NCBI GenBank assembly: GCA_014904845.1
Contig: MU119225.1
Span: 1 to 64,000 of the forward strand
Source of the DNA: Acephala macrosclerotiorum
Taxonomy: Eukaryota > Ascomycota > Leotiomycetes > Helotiales > Mollisiaceae
Length of the DNA stretch: 64,000 nucleotides
Direction: 5' to 3'
Positions within the stretch are counted from its first letter, which is position 1, and the number at the start of each line of letters is the position of its first letter. Of this stretch, positions 1 through 13,600 are shown one piece after another. The notes beneath the pieces are model-generated. The model worked only from the letters and a program-made list of their open reading frames with translations. It was not told the origin of the DNA and ran no database searches. The position numbers were made by a program, and so were the translations under genes.

Positions 1-325
1 GCTGGAATACGCCTTCATATCCATCCTCCACAATCCCCAGATTTGAACCCGATTGAAGGGTGTTGGTGTATCTTAAAAGAGCGGATGCGCAAGAGACAGT
101 GAGATACGCTAGACCAACTTAAAGAGGTTCTACAAGACGAATGGAGCAAGATCACAATGAAAGAAGTACGGGCCAGGATAGCTGAGATGCCAAAGAGGTG
201 TGAACAGGTCGCAAAGTTTGGTGGAAAGCCTCTTAAGAGTGATTTGTGGTAGTTTAAAGAGTATATAGTGTATTTATGAGGTTTTTCGCTTAATTTTGGT
301 GTGTCACGAAATGCTGCACCCCCTG
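1..325 (+). mobile_element. Tc1/mariner transposase 3' relic
   Basis: The first frame from base 1 reads the C-terminal part of a Tc1/mariner DDE transposase, including the hallmark PQSPDLNPIEGCW (the SPDLNPIE block that precedes the last catalytic acidic residue) and a basic KERMRKR stretch. A TGA interrupts the frame at about 106-108, then the same frame stays open to TAG at 250-252, so the gene is broken. The TGA could come from CGA by a C-to-T change, as RIP would cause, but one site proves nothing. Bases about 298-325 (ending CTGCACCCCCTG) may be the terminal inverted repeat; the partner lies outside the window. The element is cut by the window edge. Confidence 0.8.
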
Positions 326-1072
326 GTGGGTGTAGACTTTTGAATGCCTCGAATGCCCGTATGGAATCAGCTTGGGTTTTCTTGTATATATTTGAGTTCG
401 AATAATAGTTTGTCTCTCGACAGGGAACGGCCCCCAAAATCCCAGGCCTTGGTGAAGATAACGAATGCCGACCTTAGTACGACATTAGGAACTATAGCAT
501 ATTTTCGCACCCGATTTACTTTCCCGTAGCGCTCTACTGACGCCAAGTCTGAATTCGCACAAAAGGCGATTCGTTCGCTCCGACTTTCAAACCCCGGATC
601 ATGATAGAGACTATGTCAGCAATGTCGAAGCACCTGAGAACTCAAGGCCGAAAGCCTTTGGTAGCTCTAGTTAACGAGGAGTTCGGATCCGGGATAATAA
701 GGGGTAATTTATCCATCTTGAGCCCCATAATTGTGGGTGATCTCGAAGATAGATTCCTAGTACACCGTACGGATCTTCAAGGCTGCGTGGATATGGCCAG
801 AACTAAGCCTTCAAGGTTCGACTTGACCTGGGAGAACGCCATCCGAGCAGCCGTGTGGATGTGTGTCTGCGAGGAACGATATTGGGATGTCGACATACCT
901 GGAATATAAGTCAGAACACTTCAAAGAGGCTCATCAAGGCAATTGATCAAGCTTACTTCAGCAGCTTAAAGTCTCGCGTTGACCCGACTGTCCTAAACAC
1001 ATCCCAAAGCTCATCGTCTAGCATCAAGTACAGAGCAATGGGGATATCTAGATACTCAAGGGTCAATGAGAC
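326..1072. other. Intergenic, no supported gene
   Basis: I see no recognisable gene here. A 102-codon open frame at 601-909 (+) starts with ATG but shows no family motif, intron or neighbour support. It may be chance or a remnant lying between the transposon relic and the decayed gene next to it. Confidence 0.4.
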
Positions 1073-1830
1073 TTACTTCAAAGCACGTCCAAAATCTTCG
1101 CAATGACATGTTTCTCCCTCCGTATGATCATATGAGGGCCCGCATCGAAGTTTCCGAATCTTAGGCCTTGCTTCTAACATATCCCGAAGTGCACTCTCGC
1201 TCATACGCACTTCTGTGAGTATGAGCGTTGTGATCGTCTCGGATCTTCGTTTGTTTGTCCAAATTGGCGCCACGGGCCAACGCAGCACGTTAACAGCGTC
1301 CCAAGGCCAGGTAAGTCGAATAGATGAGTAACCTCTTGTTCGAAGTCGAGGATGTATTCCATGTCATAGGAGTCACAATCGCAATACCCATATTCCTTAT
1401 ATCGATCCAGACTCAGGCTGATGTCCTGGAGATGTGGAAACCAGGGCATGGATTTTTGCTCAGCCCGTGAAGTGAGGACCTGTAGTATCTTCTCTCCCAA
1501 TACTGGTGGGAGAGGCGCTGTGTGTGACCGTAATCGGAAATCTAAACTTTGAAGATTACAGAAATTGGAGAGAAGCAATGGGATTATGATGTTGTTTTTG
1601 CTATTCTCTAGACCTCTCTGCCGGTCGTCTGCCGGCTCCAAGTTCATGTCTTGTATTAGACCAGAGCCCAGATGAAAGTCCTGAGCACTGAAGCCATTAT
1701 TGAATGGAACATCTAGCTCCCAGAAACACAGGATAATCTCTTCTAAACCAGATGGGGAGAGCGGTGCGACAAACTTAGCCCTTCTTAAGGGATGGCAAGC
1801 TCAATGACATTGAGAATGGGTGGAATTGGC
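1073..1830 (-). pseudogene. Decayed leucine-rich F-box-like gene fragment
   Basis: On the minus strand three overlapping pieces read like the leucine-rich half of large fungal F-box/LRR-type proteins: an LEEIILCFWELDV stretch (about 1750-1690), then LSNFCNLQSLDFRL (about 1590-1550), then ITTLILTEVRMSESALRDM (about 1235-1180). They lie in the expected order but in different frames, with a shift near 1250-1285 and another, plus an in-frame TGA, near 1800. No start or F-box was found. I take it as a pseudogene. The family assignment rests on composition and leucine spacing only. Confidence 0.4.
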
Positions 1831-2729
1831 GAGAAAGGCAAGACTGTCCTTATTCCAAGATCTTATCATACTATATTCGGTATACAGACTTGGTATCTAG
1901 CTAGGGACACGGTCGACATCGATAATCTAGGAGAAGGTTGAGCAAGGATGCCGCGCTGAAAGCTCGTGAAGATGCTTGCATACAATGCCGACGGCAGCAA
2001 GAAACTTCTAATCGAAATACGAAAGGATTTCGTTCCATAATTCGATTGAAACTTGGTCACACATCCACCGCATCTTCCACCTGTTGCTTCCTCGGGCTCC
2101 GGCACATGAACTGGTATTTTTTCGGTCGTACATGTCAACTTCACAGGGAGGGGTATCTTGATGTAGGGAGATTCCGAATATCTTGTTAACTCTTGCGAAG
2201 TAGCATAACTTTGGTGTAATCGTCGACTTCCTCCAATGTTTTTTATCGAATGAGGGATGAATAATATAGCAGGCTCTCTAACCCTGCAACGCAAAATGAA
2301 CGTTGTCGAATATATGTGAGACACCTGACTTGTCTCGCACCGTTTTAGGTTATTTTCTTGTTGAAGAAAGAGACACTGTAATACCTGTGACGCCAATACA
2401 CGAGTATGCTTTCCTGTGCGAGCTTCCGCGTGTTTCAACACGTTGCGTGGAATTATGATCAATTTGCGTACTTGTGACGGCTAGGATGAGACCTTGAAGA
2501 CCTGACAAGGGGGGTTGACGCTGCACTTCAGATCCACGTGCTCCGAAAGCTCTTTTGTGATTCAAGCAAGTCCAATATTTGTGTATCGATATGAGGAAGC
2601 ACAAAGGGTTTGACTTTCTGCACCAAGATGTCGCGACCAGCTTACATAATCTAGCAAATCTGGCAACCCACTTTATCAACAATTCCGAGAAAGCATCGAA
2701 CAACTCATCCAGACTTGAATATCACAATC
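1831..2729. other. Intergenic region upstream of THI20
   Basis: A minus-strand open frame at 1866-2462 (198 codons) has no family signal and unlikely composition. I found no thiamine-pyrophosphate riboswitch core here. Otherwise I see nothing but the presumed THI20 promoter at its right end. Confidence 0.4.
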
Positions 2730-4841
2730 ATGGCTAAAGGGCGTGTTTTGGTGATAGCTGGTTCAGATAGCTCTGGTGGAGCGTAAGTTGTTGGAAACCT
2801 CTTCTCGGAATCGTCTTTCCTGGATGAGCCGCAGCTGATGCATTCCCAGGGGACTGGAGGCCGATCAAAAGGTGATCTCAGCTCATGGATGTTACGCCAT
2901 GACTGCCACCACGGCATTGACTGCCCAAAACACTCTTGGTGTTACTGATATTCATTACACCCCTCCGGCGTTCGTGAGAAAGTTGATCGATGCGTGCATC
3001 AGTGACATTGGTGTTGATGTTGTAAAGACTGGTAATTTCTCGCTACCCCTTTTCACTTGTCGTCAAGGGACATGAAGCATAAATTGGATATCTGACTTTG
3101 GAAGGTATGCTGGCTTCTGCGGGCACCATCAGAGTTGTGGCAAAAGCTCTTAAAGATTACCACGTGACGACGACTGTCATTGATCCAGTATGAAGTTCCT
3201 GCGCTTGCATTTGAGGCATATCTGACAAGTCTAGGTTATGGTCTCTACAAGCGGGTCTGTGTTGCTTCCCAAGGATGCCATCCGTGAACTCCGAGAGCAT
3301 CTCCTCCCTCAAACCACGATACTCACGCCTAATGTGCCAGAAGCGAAGCTTCTCCTGTCCGATGCTGGCACGTCTACGACTGATCTACAAGACGTTGAAG
3401 ACTTGATCAAGATAGCGAAAACTGTGCAAAGTCTGGGGCCTCGATACGTTCTTCTCAAGGGTGGTCACCTGCCGCTAAAGAAAGATGGAAGTGTTGCAAA
3501 GACGGACGAGGAGAGAGAACTCATGATCGACATCTTGTACGGTGATGAGAAGGTAACAAGGATCGAGACTGCGTATTTGAAGTCCAAGAACACCCATGGT
3601 ACAGGTTGCTCATTAGCCTGTAAGTATGAGTCCCTGGAAGTTGATCACTTCCTAACGTATCTAGCTGCCATTGCATCGAACCTCGCAAACGGCCTTGAAG
3701 TTGTGGAAGCAGTAAAGCGAGCTTGCAGATACGTGGAAGCTGGCATAAAAACATCCACTAATCTGGGTCAAGGAAGTGGTCCAATCAACCATTTCCATTC
3801 GACTTACACATTACCTTTCCCGCCGTAAGTATTCAACAAAACTTGGGAAATTCAACTGACCTGTCCATGCCAGCGGCCGATTTATCGAGTACATCTTGGG
3901 GCGCCCAGATGTACAGAAAGCTTGGAGGCATCACACTGAACACGCTTTTGTTTCTGGCCTTGCTGATGGAACTCTCCCAGTGGAGTCTTTCAAGTACTAC
4001 CTTATTCAGGACTATCTCTTCTTGGTACGTTGCGAGAAGCATCCACAATCGACCTCTTCTGACATTTTAGATCCAATTTGCGCGAGCAAATGCTTTGGTC
4101 GCCTACAAAGCGAAGACACTGGATGACATCGCTACGGTAAGCACTATTTAACTGCTTGATCGTGGCCGTGACTGATGAAAGTGTAAGGGCGCCAAAATTG
4201 TATTACACATCCAGCAAGAAATGGCTCTGCATATAGAATATTGTAAAGGTTTCGGGATCTCGAAAGAAGAGATTGTGGCAACGGAAGAAGATCAAGGTGA
4301 GAAACGGTTATCTTGTCAAGAAACCTGCTGACTCAACACGACAGCTTGCACTGCCTATACCAGGTACATATTACCCAATCTCAATTTTTGGAAAAAAAAT
4401 AAACATTGACCAAAGTCAGATACGTACTCGACATCGGGATGTCTCAAGACTGGTACGCATTACAAATAGCACTAGCACCTTGCTTGTTAGGATATGGAGA
4501 CATCGCCAAAAGACTACACGCCGATCCAAAGACAAAGCGTGAGGGGAACATTTATTGGAAATGGATCGAAAATTACGTTGCGGACGACTATGTAGAAGCC
4601 GTGAATGTAGGAAGGGGTAAGTTGCTGCCTTGATTGGTCTCGTATACGAAACTGACGTTGCCAGCTCTGTTGGAAAGGAATGCTGTTCTGCAATCACCAA
4701 GCAGGATTGAAGATTTGATTCAAATCTTTATTCATGCAACAAATGTGAGAATTTGTCTGAGCAAGGAAAAGACCTCTTGTGCTGACCTGAGATTAGATGG
4801 AGACTGGGTTCTGGACGATGGGAGCAGGGGCTGGGGTGTAG
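2730..4841 (+). CDS. THI20: Thi20-type HMP/HMP-P kinase fused to TenA/thiaminase II domain
   Basis: Bifunctional thiamine enzyme: the N-terminal half phosphorylates hydroxymethylpyrimidine and its phosphate, and the C-terminal TenA half salvages pyrimidine from degraded thiamine. Exons: 2730-2782, 2850-3031, 3105-3187, 3235-3619, 3665-3824, 3874-4024, 4071-4136, 4188-4296, 4345-4363, 4420-4616, 4665-4744, 4797-4841. The joined frame gives about 509 aa, near the yeast length of 551. Seen: the ribokinase-fold start VLVIAGSDSSGGAGLEADQK, the anion-hole motif NTHGTGCSLA with its Cys, then a TenA domain from about residue 290 (HTEHAFVSGLADG, YLIQDYLFL, APCLLGYGD) ending GFWTMGAGAGV. Exon 9 is only 19 nt. 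Every junction keeps phase. The kinase-TenA fusion is the known fungal arrangement. Confidence 0.93.
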
Positions 4842-5624
4842 ACATACCGAACAAGCAATTGATGGTGACGAGCAGATGAATAAAGGTACAAAATTCTAGG
4901 TGGTTGATACCAGAAGAACAAATAAATCCGGCAATTGATGCAAGCGGTTTTTGAAGCTCAAGATTGGAAGGAAGCAGCCACAGACGCTGTGGCGTTTGGG
5001 GCCACTGAGCCCTGGACCCCTACTTTGAAGTCGCAGCTGAAAGAGGACGCCGCTCACCAAGTATGCTGGCTTCGATATACGTAAGAGTGGTCGTTCTGGG
5101 AGCAAACCAGGGTTTAATTTCGTGCTTCTGGTCTCTCGAGACCCCAGTCCAAGGTGCAGACGCTATGGATTTGGGAAGCTTTGCTTTGTCCTTATAATTT
5201 ATATGCGAAGCCAGTCTTTTGGGCATGAAACGCGTGATTGATACAGATATTTAGATCTAAGTGCTGCTCTGAAGAACAAATCAATGCAATCGATTGCATG
5301 TTTCTAGTTTGGGAAGCAAATGTCATTTGGTGGCGCTTTTTCGGAAGCTTAATTCGGCTTAGCGCACTTGCTCGTTTTGGACCCTTTGGGCCTCGCCCTC
5401 AAGGCAGCCACGCTAACTAATTTTTTTTGAAAAGAAACTACAATCTATGATTTTCTGCGCGACCCTCTTTCTACCTTCCTCTCTAAACACTTCTCATCAC
5501 CAACTCAACTCTCGACCCTTCTCACATCAGATCGAGATATTTCCGCGCATAATTTCATCGACGACATCGATTTCTTGATTGCACTTCGAATCAGACGCTC
5601 TTTTCGACCAAAAACAGCATCAAC
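4842..5624. other. THI20-DBP2 intergenic with one tiny ORF
   Basis: Holds the THI20 3' end and the DBP2 promoter and leader; 5455-5530 is pyrimidine-rich, as in many highly expressed fungal genes. A 48-codon frame at 4938-5084 (+), starting MQAVFEAQDWKEAATDAV, has coding-like composition and ends at an ACGTAAGA donor-like site. It could be the first exon of a small unrecognised gene, but I could not find a partner exon. Confidence 0.4.
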
Positions 5625-8173
<2,549 letters not shown>

Positions 8174-10035
8174 AGATCCATCACTCACGAGTGATTTGAT
8201 CCGCATCTCGTCACGAACTCGAACATAGATTTCTTTCCCGTGCACCATCGGATATCGTAGGCCTCCCTCGATGACGAAACAGCATATCATACAGGTCGTT
8301 AAGGCGTTGATGGTTCTTTCAGAGGTATGGGAGAGAGGGTAGATTGCTTTGATTTGCTCGACCCTTCCATTTGCACTCACATGGCCTCTATGTAGTAATC
8401 TTGCTTCTTTTCCTTTTCGAAAATTGCTTGCTTTTGTGGAACATGGAACATGGTACTTTAGAAGGGTGGTTGGCTGTTTCGCAACAGTCTTTATTGCCTG
8501 CTTGCTCATTGCGAACTTCCATAGATGGCTGTCATAACTTGCGTTCTTGATGTTGCATCTTTCTTTGCATGCTGGCGAGTTGAGGATTGGCCTGTTTGTG
8601 GCTTTCTTGATGCGGTCGGTTATGCATGCGATACGACGATGGATGGTTAGCTAGTTGATAGTATAGATCAATCAATGCGAGCCTTCTCGAAACGTTGATG
8701 TTGTGTCTTGTGGTGCTGTTTATGAACTCGTGACGCTGTTTGCTTCTGCGTGATGAATCTATTTGATGTTCTTCACCCACTTTGAGCCCCGACGGCTGTT
8801 TGCTGGGCTTGTGACGCCGTTTCTCCTTGAAACAAATCGAATCTAATTGATACCGTTTCGATTTCCATTCTGAACTTCACATGGATGCCGTTCTCCATGC
8901 TCGTGACGTTACTTGAAACGAACAAATTAAATTGATACTAGTTTTGTTCTCCACTTTGAATCTCTCAATGTCCTGCAGTTTCTCCGCTGCCCCAGTTTCA
9001 TGTAAAATTATGACGAGTCTGGACCTTGGTGGAGGTGCAAAGATGGGAGGAAACAACGCAGAGAGAGGTATGGAGTGACTGGAAGTTGGAAGGTGGTGAT
9101 GGTCATGGTCATGGTGATTTCAGAATTCTAGATTGTAAGCTGTCGTGCTGAAAAGCCTGTCCGCTTGAGAGGTATTATTCTAGGACTGCAAACGGGAGAT
9201 GTGAAGCTAGTCATCAGATGTCATCGTCTGCTGGAGGACTCTTTTGAAGGTTTGCTACCTCACGACATCAGTGGAGTAAAGACACTTCCTGGCAGCATGA
9301 GTTCCAGATCTCTCACGTACAGGTACTGTTCGATTGCTGAGCACGGGAAGGAAGGGATTGACCCACGGCGGTTGGGCATTGAAAAATTGCCAATGTCACA
9401 TGTGGGTAGATGCCAGCAGGAAACACAAAGATCATATTCAAAGTCACCAGAACTTAAAACGTAAGTATCATCAATTCGTAGATGCACAAGAGGCTTCAAA
9501 TTACGTAGAATACATTAAGTCGCAGTAGAAGTAAGTTTTCGCCGCCCATCCATTTCCATACACCCTCTGAGCTGGCAGTGCAATTGGAGGTTTCCGACTC
9601 AAGCTAAACTCCTTTCTGATTTATTGGCAATTCGTAATGTACTGAACGTATGAAAAGTGTCGTTCCACCAGTTCCATCGATCTATCTCCTTCTTTCCCTA
9701 TGTAACACCGTCGATCGTTCATGTAAGTTTCCTTCCCTATGAATCCCGAAAAGGTCCGAAATCCCAATCCTCATGTTCGGAGAAAGGGGTGCTGTGAAGA
9801 ATGCAAAATGCAAAGTGCTGAACATCGAAAGGTAGCGTGACAGCATAACATGTGTGTGTGAGAGAGCGATGGAGAATGAAGAGAGAAAGCCTAAGCCAGA
9901 ATGTAGTTTATGTCAAGTTCATGTACAACCCGTGCGTGTAATATGTGCAAGCCAGCCACATCGTTGTGGGGAAAGATCGAAGATGGCGGGTATTGTTCGT
10001 CGTCGTTGCTGAATGTTGGTGTAGGTTGATCAGAT
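8174..10035. other. DBP2 downstream region, no supported gene
   Basis: No convincing gene. It holds the DBP2 3' UTR and the imperfect tandem repeat at 8727-8985. A 99-codon frame at 9165-9464 (+) lacks any motif. Confidence 0.45.
8727..8985. repeat. Imperfect ~85-92 bp tandem repeat, three units
   Basis: Three consecutive diverged units start near 8727, 8808 and 8900. Each runs from a YTYGTGACG start, through a TTGAT block, an ACTTTGA/ATTCTGA block, and ends near a GTTTCTCC/GTTCTCC-like sequence. Found by eye; identity is moderate, so the repeat looks old. Confidence 0.5.
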
Positions 10036-10611
10036 CTATGACCATTCGGACTTCTCCTTCAATCCCCCGATTCGCTCCATGTCGATGCTGTGGAATCGTT
10101 CAGAGCTTTCTTTCTCGTAGGCGGGGAGTTGTTCTTCTTGCAATGGCTCGAGTCCGACACCTGTTTCGCCGACTCGGACAACGACCACACGGCCGGATTT
10201 CCGTCGTCCAGACTCGTCTTGCTCGTCGGGGAAGGTGATGCGGATTTCGGGGACATTGTCGGGAGAGAGAGGTGGAGATGGAGAGTTGATCATGGAAGAC
10301 TTCTCGTCGTAGACGTAGATGCTGGATCCGCGGGCACCCTTGTATGGTGTTGCGGTGATTGTCAGGCGTCGGTGATTTGAGATTGGTCTGCTGCCAGGCT
10401 CGTTGTGGGTTGGGAGTTGTTGTCGGGCAATTGCACGGTTGCGGCGGATCTTGCGGACCATGAATAGAGTCCCTATCAAGGCCAGAGCCATAAAGACAAG
10501 GACCAGGAGAGCGATGAGTAGATCGATCATGGTGCTGTTACTTGAGGCGGAGTCGTCACGGACGCGGAGAAGGGTATTGCCTCGAGCCATGACTGAAGAG
10601 ATGGAGTCCAT
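10036..10611 (-). CDS. Single-pass membrane protein, unknown function
   Basis: Single-exon frame of 191 aa. A short N-terminal region (1-28, Ser-rich) is followed by one strong transmembrane helix at about 29-52 (LLIALLVLVFMALALIGTLF), then a basic stop-transfer stretch RKIRRNR and a long, charged, probably cytosolic tail with SPSPPLSP and an LPAY motif near the C-terminus. LPxY/PPxY-type motifs can recruit WW-domain ubiquitin ligases such as Rsp5; that link is inference. I do not recognise the family. The second ATG (codon 8) is an alternative start. The composition is clearly protein-like and the TM plus tail architecture is coherent. Confidence 0.65.
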   Translation of the reverse strand: MDSISSVMARGNTLLRVRDDSASSNSTMIDLLIALLVLVFMALALIGTLFMVRKIRRNRAIARQQLPTHNEPGSRPISNHRRLTITATPYKGARGSSIYVYDEKSSMINSPSPPLSPDNVPEIRITFPDEQDESGRRKSGRVVVVRVGETGVGLEPLQEEQLPAYEKESSERFHSIDMERIGGLKEKSEWS

Positions 10612-13600
10612 ATCGAAAGAATCTGTGGAATTGAAGTGAAATCGTGAATGGATTGTGTATCGTTGATGGTAGTCCGGTATTCTACGTCGTCAAATCGAAG
10701 TGGTCCAACAATTGTATCCTCGACAAAGATATGCAAGCTGCACCCCACATAATGGTTAGCTATTGTGCTTTCATTCCCATTGCCGCATATGCTGGCGAGG
10801 CTGGGTGTCCCAGACTCACAGCACCCTCAGTGGTGAAGATATGTTGGTGGTGACTTACGCAAGGAGCCAAAAGCAATGAACACGACTTCGTGGAAGAGGT
10901 TGGGATCGGGATTTCTGGGGTAAATTCTGCGAAAGAATGGATAGGCAGTCGAGCTGGCCTGTAATGAGCGTGGAGTCCCGAAGGAGAGGGAAGGGACGAA
11001 GGAGGTCGTGAGGGTTGAACTTGTCGTTGACAGAAGTAAGGACGGACGAGGTGAAGTCAAAGTCAAAGTCAAAGTCAGAGCTAGCTCCTCCTGATGATAG
11101 TGCAAAATTAGCCTGCTCCACTGTGATAGGTCCAAAAGGGCTAGAGTTGCTCGGCTAAGCGCCGTGAAGCTTCGATTGGCGCTTTGTTGAGATGAACGCC
11201 CGGTTCCTGAATCCAACAGCCAATAATAGTGCTGAAGTGCCTGCAGCGTGGGGCCGACACCGTCCACTGTCGCCGCCGTTAGGCCTAGAACAGGATGGCA
11301 ACGACACTCGGAAATGAGCACCGAGTTGTGCTGGCAGGATTGAAAGCGCTGCGCCCGTTTTTCGAGGATCTCTCCTATCTGGGTGGATAAAGTAGAGGAC
11401 AGCTGCTATCGTTATCAACAGAAGATTGCGATGTTCCTGTTCCTGATACTGGTGATGGCATCGCACATCGTGAGAATCGAATCGTTAGCGACGTCAACAA
11501 ACGTGTCGAATCAACAAACGTCAGGAGAAGCGATTTAAGCTTAACAGCCTTTTCACAAAATCAAGTTTCCATGCAAATTCGGGGGATGCGCGACTGAAAT
11601 AGGACTCGGTGCCAGAGGCTTATTCGACCTGCGACGCTGTCCGGAGAAATTCGTCTGAAGTTAAGCCTGCGCATGAAGGAGGATGGTTTGGTGTCGCAGA
11701 TCTGGGGTTGTGGGACATCATGGCTTTCTGGAAGTATTTCACTGCTTCAGATCCTTCCTTTTCGATGGATTGAGATGGCAGAGCATGACTTCGACATCAT
11801 CTGTATGGTATCTTGGACGAGCACTGCCAAAGTTCATCCGTGCTGTGGTTATTGGGCCGGTCAAAACGTCAAAGTGTCGAGATGATGGATGAAACGTGGT
11901 TCAAGTGCTCCTCGTGATGATACAGTTGTCATCACGTGCAACAGGAGTCTGCCTATTCTGTTTTTCGTCTTTGGGTTATTTCCTTTCGTCCTCAAGCATG
12001 TATCTGACAGGTTCTTCGGTTCATCCGTTCGACAGAGATTGTATATCGAAGGGGCTTCTAGAATGGCGTTCATCTGATCTCGTGGATCGGGATCTCCATT
12101 GTTCCATTGTCATTTCACTTCGAATTTCATGCATCAAGCCTTCAAGCCCCTCGCCAAGTACGGCCTAATGTGATGGCTCTGGCGCGAGAGTCACTCACGG
12201 ACCATCGTGTCTTCAATACTGTTGTTCGTTGAGATATTTCTATCGAAAAGAGGTCCTGGATACTTGGAGAGACTTAGTCTCTAAAATCACAATTATTAGC
12301 TTATCAGATTTCAGAATTCTTCTACGACAACACGCCCACCCGCTTATTACTACCCGCTAGACGGCAAAACACTATGTGGCTGCCATTTCATGCATAAGAA
12401 GAATTATCTGAGCTTCACGTGTCCAAAATCACGCGAATACGTTGTGTAACTCGACTAGGCCAGAGCTGAGGCTATCTCCAATGAGCGATTATCGTGACTA
12501 CGATCAACAGCAAGTCCCGAACGGTGCTTTTGTCAAACAGCGGTGAATGCAGTTTTTCATTGCGAAAAACACCCATGAAGAGCGATTTGTTGTCAATCTT
12601 TCATCGGCTAGGATCTCTATCACTTCTCAGATCTTGTAAATCCCATGCTTTTTGTTAGTGGAGAGAACAATGGTCTGAACTTGGCGTTCGTTGCTTTTTC
12701 TCCATGTCAAGCGAGGCTCGGAGCCACCTCTTAGACCAGCAACGGTGGTGCAGAAGGGGACAAGCACTGATCTGATTCAACTTGGCATCGACCAGCACAG
12801 CAGCCGTAAATTTTGTGTCGCGGAAGAGGCGCCGGGGGCCAGCGAGAGGGAACTAGATTCCATGCCTGGGAGCACCAAGATCCGGAGTAACATAGATGTG
12901 GAAAGATGTGGGTCTGCTCTTCATGGGGCCATCTGCTTCGAAATATGCAGGAAGGCGACCGACAGGCCAGTCAATTGCTTGCTCTCATCGCTCGTCCTGC
13001 CACTCATCTCATGTTATGCTGGATTAAGGCGACTGGAGCTTCCAACTGTCATGCTTTGAAGCCGGGCAATGTTGAAGAGCACAATCATCAGTGCGGGCGC
13101 AGCCCTGCCGCCGTCTTGAACGCCACAAGAGAAAAATTTATTGCTCCAGACTGCGGATGAACAAGACGCAGCAGCAGTCAATGGTGTCTCGTAGCATATG
13201 CTGCTTCCCTCGAGGAGCATTAGCGTGTCTGGGTGACTAGTACGTAGCGACGTCGACGTTGATCCCCTTTCCGATAGATCTAGACCGGGAATTTGATATC
13301 ATTGTGACGATATCTTTGCTGTCCTGTAACCCGAGGAGTTGCTTCTTCGGCGGTGATGTGTTGATGTGGTGCTGAGGGAAGAATGTCTGTGGCTTTGTTG
13401 GACATGGAGTCGTGGAGGTATCTCGTCAATTATATTGAAGTAGATGGATGGCAGCCCGGGCCAGACCCTGCTTAAGTCAATCTTCTTTAGGGTTGCGGGC
13501 GATCGAGTGTGGAGACGATGGCGTCAGTACTCCTTAGGCGTTGTCCCCGATATGAAACACTTCGCGGTGCATGCGCAGGCGAGAACAGGACCACTAAATT

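Noticed and set aside
2300..2729. Possible TPP riboswitch before THI20
   Set aside because: No CTGAGA-type core or matching pairing element seen; fungal TPP riboswitches usually sit in introns of THI4/NMT1-type genes instead.
10827..11321. 164-codon minus-strand frame
   Set aside because: Part of its TLTLTLTS stretch comes from the AAGTCA microsatellite; no motif or conserved start.
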